A DNA stretch of 17,161 nucleotides from Thermoplasmata archaeon. GTDB lineage: Archaea; Thermoplasmatota; Thermoplasmata; Thermoplasmatales; Thermoplasmataceae. Both the position numbers and the translations under genes were made by a program. The notes beneath the pieces were generated by a model. It was not told the DNA's origin. It made no database searches and saw only the letters and a program-made list of their open reading frames with translations. Each line of letters opens with the position of its first letter. Position 1 is the stretch's first letter. This document shows positions 14,536-17,161 of the stretch, piece after piece. The stretch lies in NCBI GenBank assembly GCA_021806345.1, contig JAJZXP010000474.1:1-17161 (forward strand), read 5' to 3'.

Positions 14536-14739
14536 TCACTCTTCCATCTTCATCTTTCTTAACACTATGTCTCCGCCCTCTTGACTATAAACAATGAGAA
14601 CGTAATCGTTTAAACCCAATTTCTTAATAATTTTCGACGGGAGTTTAATTTTAAAAGAGCTTCCCTTGACGAAAAGTGTGATGAGCCCAATATTCTTATA
14701 ATTCTGAATTTCAGGTCTTTGATATAGTGATAGTTTACT
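14536..14739 (-). pseudogene. AbrB-like frame without a start codon
   Basis: The minus-strand frame between a TAA (14742-14740) and the TGA at 14538-14536 codes for VKGSSFKIKLPSKIIKKLGL followed by NDYVLIVYSQEGGDIVLRKM, a good AbrB/SpoVT-type pattern. It contains no ATG, GTG or TTG before the domain; only ATT codons are available. Either the start was lost or an unusual start is used. It stands just upstream of the frameshifted gene on the same strand, an antitoxin-then-partner or regulator-then-target order. Its ending resembles the intact AbrB-type protein at 13189-13347. Confidence 0.55.
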
Positions 14740-15135
14740 TTAGTCGATCAAAGAATCTGTAATCTCCCAATTTAATAAGCAATCTCCCTTAGTCATTTCT
14801 CCCGTTGAAGATGAGATATTTTTTAAAAGAAAAGCCCTCCAGTGGGCATGAGTAGTGTATGCCGGAGAAAGTAAAAAGGCGGCATATTGGGCAAACTAAA
14901 CAATTTCAATAAGGAATTTGTTACTGGTCCAAAAGACCGAGCATGCATTGGTTTGTTATATATTAGGGAAAACTCTTATTGAAAATGATAGGTGGAATAA
15001 TGGTATATAAATTTCTTCCCCCTTTGTGAGCCCTCTGAAAGATTGAAGTTCTTAGCTTAATCGAGCTACTGATGGGATGATGCATACATTTCAAATATGT
15101 TGTTGGTTTTTCAAGTTTTAGATAGTGATTAAATA
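14740..15135. other. Gene-free stretch with a possible integrase fragment
   Basis: No intact gene is seen. On the plus strand about 14903-14970 reads FNKEFVTGPKDRACIGLLYI before it becomes uninterpretable. DRACIGLLYI resembles the first helix of tyrosine recombinase catalytic domains (RDRALIGLLYLTG-like), but the catalytic residues that should follow are absent. The last 60 bases before 15136 are AT-rich and presumably contain the promoter of the second NYN gene. Confidence 0.25.
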
Positions 15136-15678
15136 ATGGATAGGAAGGCGGCAGTGCTGATTGATAACCAACATCTTAAGAAGCAGGTTATAGACCAGAT
15201 GAGTGTCTATGGTGAAAAATTCTTGTTAGAATACGAAGCTTTTAGTACATTTCTATGCGACGATATAAGAGCTGAGATGTTCAGAACGTATATATACGAT
15301 TGTGAGATGAAAAGTAACGAAAGGTTGTTAAGTAGCCTTAATAAAATAGATGGTTTCCAGGTCAGGAAGGGAGTGATTCAACATAGTGACCGCGGTTACA
15401 GGCAGAAACAAGTTGACATACTTATAGCATTAGATATGATCAAACTATCTATGAAAAACAGAATTGATGATATTATTCTTGTGACAGGTGACGGTGATTT
15501 TGTCCCTGTAATTGAGTTTGTTAAAGGTGAATCGGTAAAAGTTCACGTAAGATCTGGTAGCTCCTACAATAAAGAGCTTAGAGAAGCTGCGGATAATTTC
15601 AAGAAAATCCCAGATGAATATGTTGTAGGGTTGGGGTCTAACTGGGAAAAGACTAGAAAGAAGTTGTTTGGGAAGTAG
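15136..15678 (+). CDS. NYN-domain (PIN-like fold) nuclease-like protein, second paralogue
   Basis: A 180-residue protein from ATG 15136. The start is firm because AAVLIDN, the first strand with the first catalytic aspartate, follows within six residues. Other conserved pieces are FRTYIYD, RGYRQKQVDILIALDMIKLS with the second acidic position, and DIILVTGDGDFVPVIEFVK with the paired aspartates. All active-site acids appear present. The first paralogue (3603-4154) is about half identical by eye, including the C-terminal KEL region. The family contains metal-dependent ribonucleases and related proteins. Here it stands 220 bases before the intact ATPase in the same direction, just as the first paralogue stands near an ATPase scar. 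A functional link between NYN protein and ATPase is inferred, not shown. Confidence 0.87.
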   Translation: MDRKAAVLIDNQHLKKQVIDQMSVYGEKFLLEYEAFSTFLCDDIRAEMFRTYIYDCEMKSNERLLSSLNKIDGFQVRKGVIQHSDRGYRQKQVDILIALDMIKLSMKNRIDDIILVTGDGDFVPVIEFVKGESVKVHVRSGSSYNKELREAADNFKKIPDEYVVGLGSNWEKTRKKLFGK

Positions 15679-15768
15679 CAGATTCCTCTATTTGTAATAT
15701 TTTTAATTAATAGGGATGGAAATTTTTTAGTTTAGATATTGGTAAAAGAGTATTATCCCAATTTTTCA

Positions 15769-15823
15769 AACGGATATTCAGATTCAATCATAAAATGAGA
15801 TTTAAACGCTATTCCTATCCGTT
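15769..15823. repeat. Perfect 8-base inverted repeat upstream of the ATPase
   Basis: AACGGATA (15769-15776) and TATCCGTT (15816-15823) are separated by 39 bases. The position, about 55 bases before the ATPase promoter motif, would suit a regulator binding site. I see no such pair upstream of ATPase copy 1. Confidence 0.3.
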
Positions 15824-15876
15824 AAAACTTTATTCAGATAATTTCAAATAATATGTTCTCAGTTTTCAAAAAAAGA

Positions 15877-15887
15877 GTAAATTTTAC
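15877..15887 (+). promoter_or_regulatory. Conserved promoter/operator motif of the ATPase
   Basis: GTAAATTTTAC, an inverted repeat around one central T, sits 25 bases before ATG 15912. The identical 11-mer occurs at 1546-1556, 25 bases before the ATG of ATPase copy 1. AAATTTTA can serve as the TATA box of a leaderless transcript, and the palindrome may also be a repressor site. Confidence 0.55.
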
Positions 15888-15911
15888 ATTTTGTGTTCGA
15901 TGACTTGGAAG

Positions 15912-17161
15912 ATGTACCGGAAATACATAGGTCTTAGAGAGAATGTTTCAAATCCACCATTTCCTGTCAAACCATGGCTAATGAATTTGGACTCCCACGG
16001 GCTTGTAATCGGAAAGACAGGATCCGGGAAATCCAACTACCTCCTTCATATTTTGAGGCAGGTGGGCCAGGGAAAAGGTAACATAGTTCTAATTGATCCT
16101 CACGGCCTTACCGGAGATTCCTTCCTTTCCCAATCGAACAAAGAACCTGTTATCCTGAGTGGCCATGATTACCCCGGCTCGGAAGGGAAATACACTGGAA
16201 TCAATGTGCTCCAGACATCTGGAGGAGAAGAAAATGCCTTCCGTGTCGGGGATTGGCTGGTACAGGCATTCTCATCCAATGAAATAGTCTCGAACGGAAC
16301 CTGGGGCCCCAGGATCAACCTGATCTTCTCCCAGGTCATGGTCAGCCTCATGCTGAGGGAGAAGGGCCTTACACTGGAAAAATTCACTGAAATTCTTACC
16401 GATCAGAAGAGACTCCTTTCCTATTTCCCCGTACAGGAGCATGCACCCATAAGGAACGCACTGAATTCGGCCAATATCACGAGAAACTGGGGTGATTTCA
16501 TCATGAGTTCAGTGAACAAGCTCCTGCCTCTAGTGGGCAATCCCCTCATAAGGAGAGTTATCTCTGCCCCTGATGAAGACAGTGTGGATCTGGATCAATG
16601 CCTCCTTGCCGGAAACCACCTGATTATCCCTGAACTTAACATCGGGGAAATTGGGGCAACCTCGGCAAGCATCATTGCCTGCCTGCTCCTTGCGAGGATC
16701 TGGAGTGTTCTGCTGAACAGGGGGCCTTCAACAGACAGGACATACATCATAATTGATGAGGCACACCTTGTGCCGGAGTCCATTCTCAGCATACTCATCT
16801 CGCAGGGAAGGAAATACGGGGTTGTGCTTATACTGGCATACCAGTCAATGGGCACATTATCAGATGAGTTCAGGGATATGCTCTTTTCCAACCTTCAAAA
16901 CTATGCCTGCTTCAACACCTCCGAAAATGATGCGGAGCAGATTGCAGACAATTTGACCGAAATTTCCAGGAAGAGGGTCGTAATAGATACTCTTGTCAAC
17001 CAGGCAAGGCATGACGTAACTGTAACCTGCAGCAATGTCTCCTCTGGAGATGGAGCTGACATTAGATCGGGGAAATATGGCCCAGTTACCCTGAGGCCAC
17101 CGCCTGTGGACATTTTATTGGATGTTGCAAAAGTTGCGGAAATCAAAGCATCGATAATAAC
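15912..17161 (+). CDS. HerA/VirB4-like P-loop ATPase, N-terminal part, cut by the right edge
   Basis: At least 416 residues, still open at the window end. Counting from ATG 15912, VIGKTGSGKSNYLL holds Walker A (34-41), NIVLIDPHG (57-65) is the strand-loop typical of HerA/VirB4/TraG-type ATPases, YIIIDEAH (278-285) is Walker B with the catalytic Glu, and LILAYQSMG (307-314) carries the sensor Gln. Proteins of this clade form hexameric pumps that move DNA or protein. Plasmid, viral and defence versions exist. ATG 15900 in the same frame is possible, but the decayed copy at 1581 preserves only the 15912 start and its promoter spacing. The gene is visibly richer in G+C than the genes to its left. 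Two scars of the same gene lie inside the window. It probably belongs to an integrated element. There is no NurA-like gene in view, so a housekeeping HerA role is less likely. Confidence 0.85.
   Translation, partial: MYRKYIGLRENVSNPPFPVKPWLMNLDSHGLVIGKTGSGKSNYLLHILRQVGQGKGNIVLIDPHGLTGDSFLSQSNKEPVILSGHDYPGSEGKYTGINVLQTSGGEENAFRVGDWLVQAFSSNEIVSNGTWGPRINLIFSQVMVSLMLREKGLTLEKFTEILTDQKRLLSYFPVQEHAPIRNALNSANITRNWGDFIMSSVNKLLPLVGNPLIRRVISAPDEDSVDLDQCLLAGNHLIIPELNIGEIGATSASIIACLLLARIWSVLLNRGPSTDRTYIIIDEAHLVPESILSILISQGRKYGVVLILAYQSMGTLSDEFRDMLFSNLQNYACFNTSENDAEQIADNLTEISRKRVVIDTLVNQARHDVTVTCSNVSSGDGADIRSGKYGPVTLRPPPVDILLDVAKVAEIKASII

Noticed and set aside
16595..16891. Minus-strand frame of 98 codons opposite the ATPase
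   Set aside because: Opposite a clear ATPase with Walker motifs; long reverse frames are expected in its G+C-richer sequence.
1..17161. CRISPR array, tRNA or rRNA
   Set aside because: No regularly spaced repeats and no tRNA or rRNA signature sequences were noticed on either strand.

Overview
The window looks like a stretch of an archaeal genome, most likely a euryarchaeon of the Thermoplasmatales kind. I infer this from AT-rich DNA with TATA-like boxes about 25 bases before start codons, leaderless-looking starts mixed with strong GGAGG/GAGGTGA ribosome binding sites, many very small zinc-ribbon and AbrB-type genes, and a HerA/VirB4-like ATPase. The lineage is a guess from style; archaeal origin is fairly safe.

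Layout, left to right. (1) A minus-strand gene runs off the left edge (start at 125). (2) A PD-(D/E)XK nuclease-like gene follows (minus, 215-1366). (3) A decayed stretch (about 1541-2320) begins with an internally deleted copy of the ATPase gene whose intact copy enters at 15912. (4) Next come an unrecognised gene (minus, 2323-3186) and a NYN-domain nuclease-like gene (minus, 3603-4154). (5) A second ATPase scar, the C-terminal part only (about 4255-4541), has its stop codon overlapping the start of a polytopic membrane protein (4538-5443). (6) A 53-residue zinc ribbon (5819-5980) precedes a type III restriction-modification pair, mod (6078-8048, apparently starting with CTG) and res (8014-10641). 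(7) A largely non-coding stretch with a long inverted repeat follows. (8) A plus-strand cluster holds a winged-helix-like protein, two unrecognised proteins with overlapping reading frames and a 52-residue AbrB-type protein (11208-13347). (9) Convergent to it lies a minus-strand gene split by a frameshift (14480 to 13387), possibly a Beta-family protein, preceded by an AbrB-like frame that has lost its start codon. (10) Last are a second NYN-domain gene (15136-15678) and the intact ATPase (15912 to beyond the right edge).

The genes read as a defence or accessory island: a complete type III restriction-modification system, two related NYN nucleases, a PD-(D/E)XK protein, small DNA-binding proteins, a membrane protein and unknowns, with wreckage between them. 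The strongest structural signal is that pieces of one ATPase gene occur three times in the same orientation, and two of them are decayed. They divide the cargo into two blocks (about 1.97-4.25 kb and 4.54-15.86 kb), each carrying one NYN paralogue close to an ATPase copy. My reading is that the ATPase belongs to an integrated element and that repeated insertion or recombination at this gene loaded the island. The ATPase gene is visibly richer in G+C than the cargo. No CRISPR array, tRNA or rRNA was seen, and no intact transposase or integrase.
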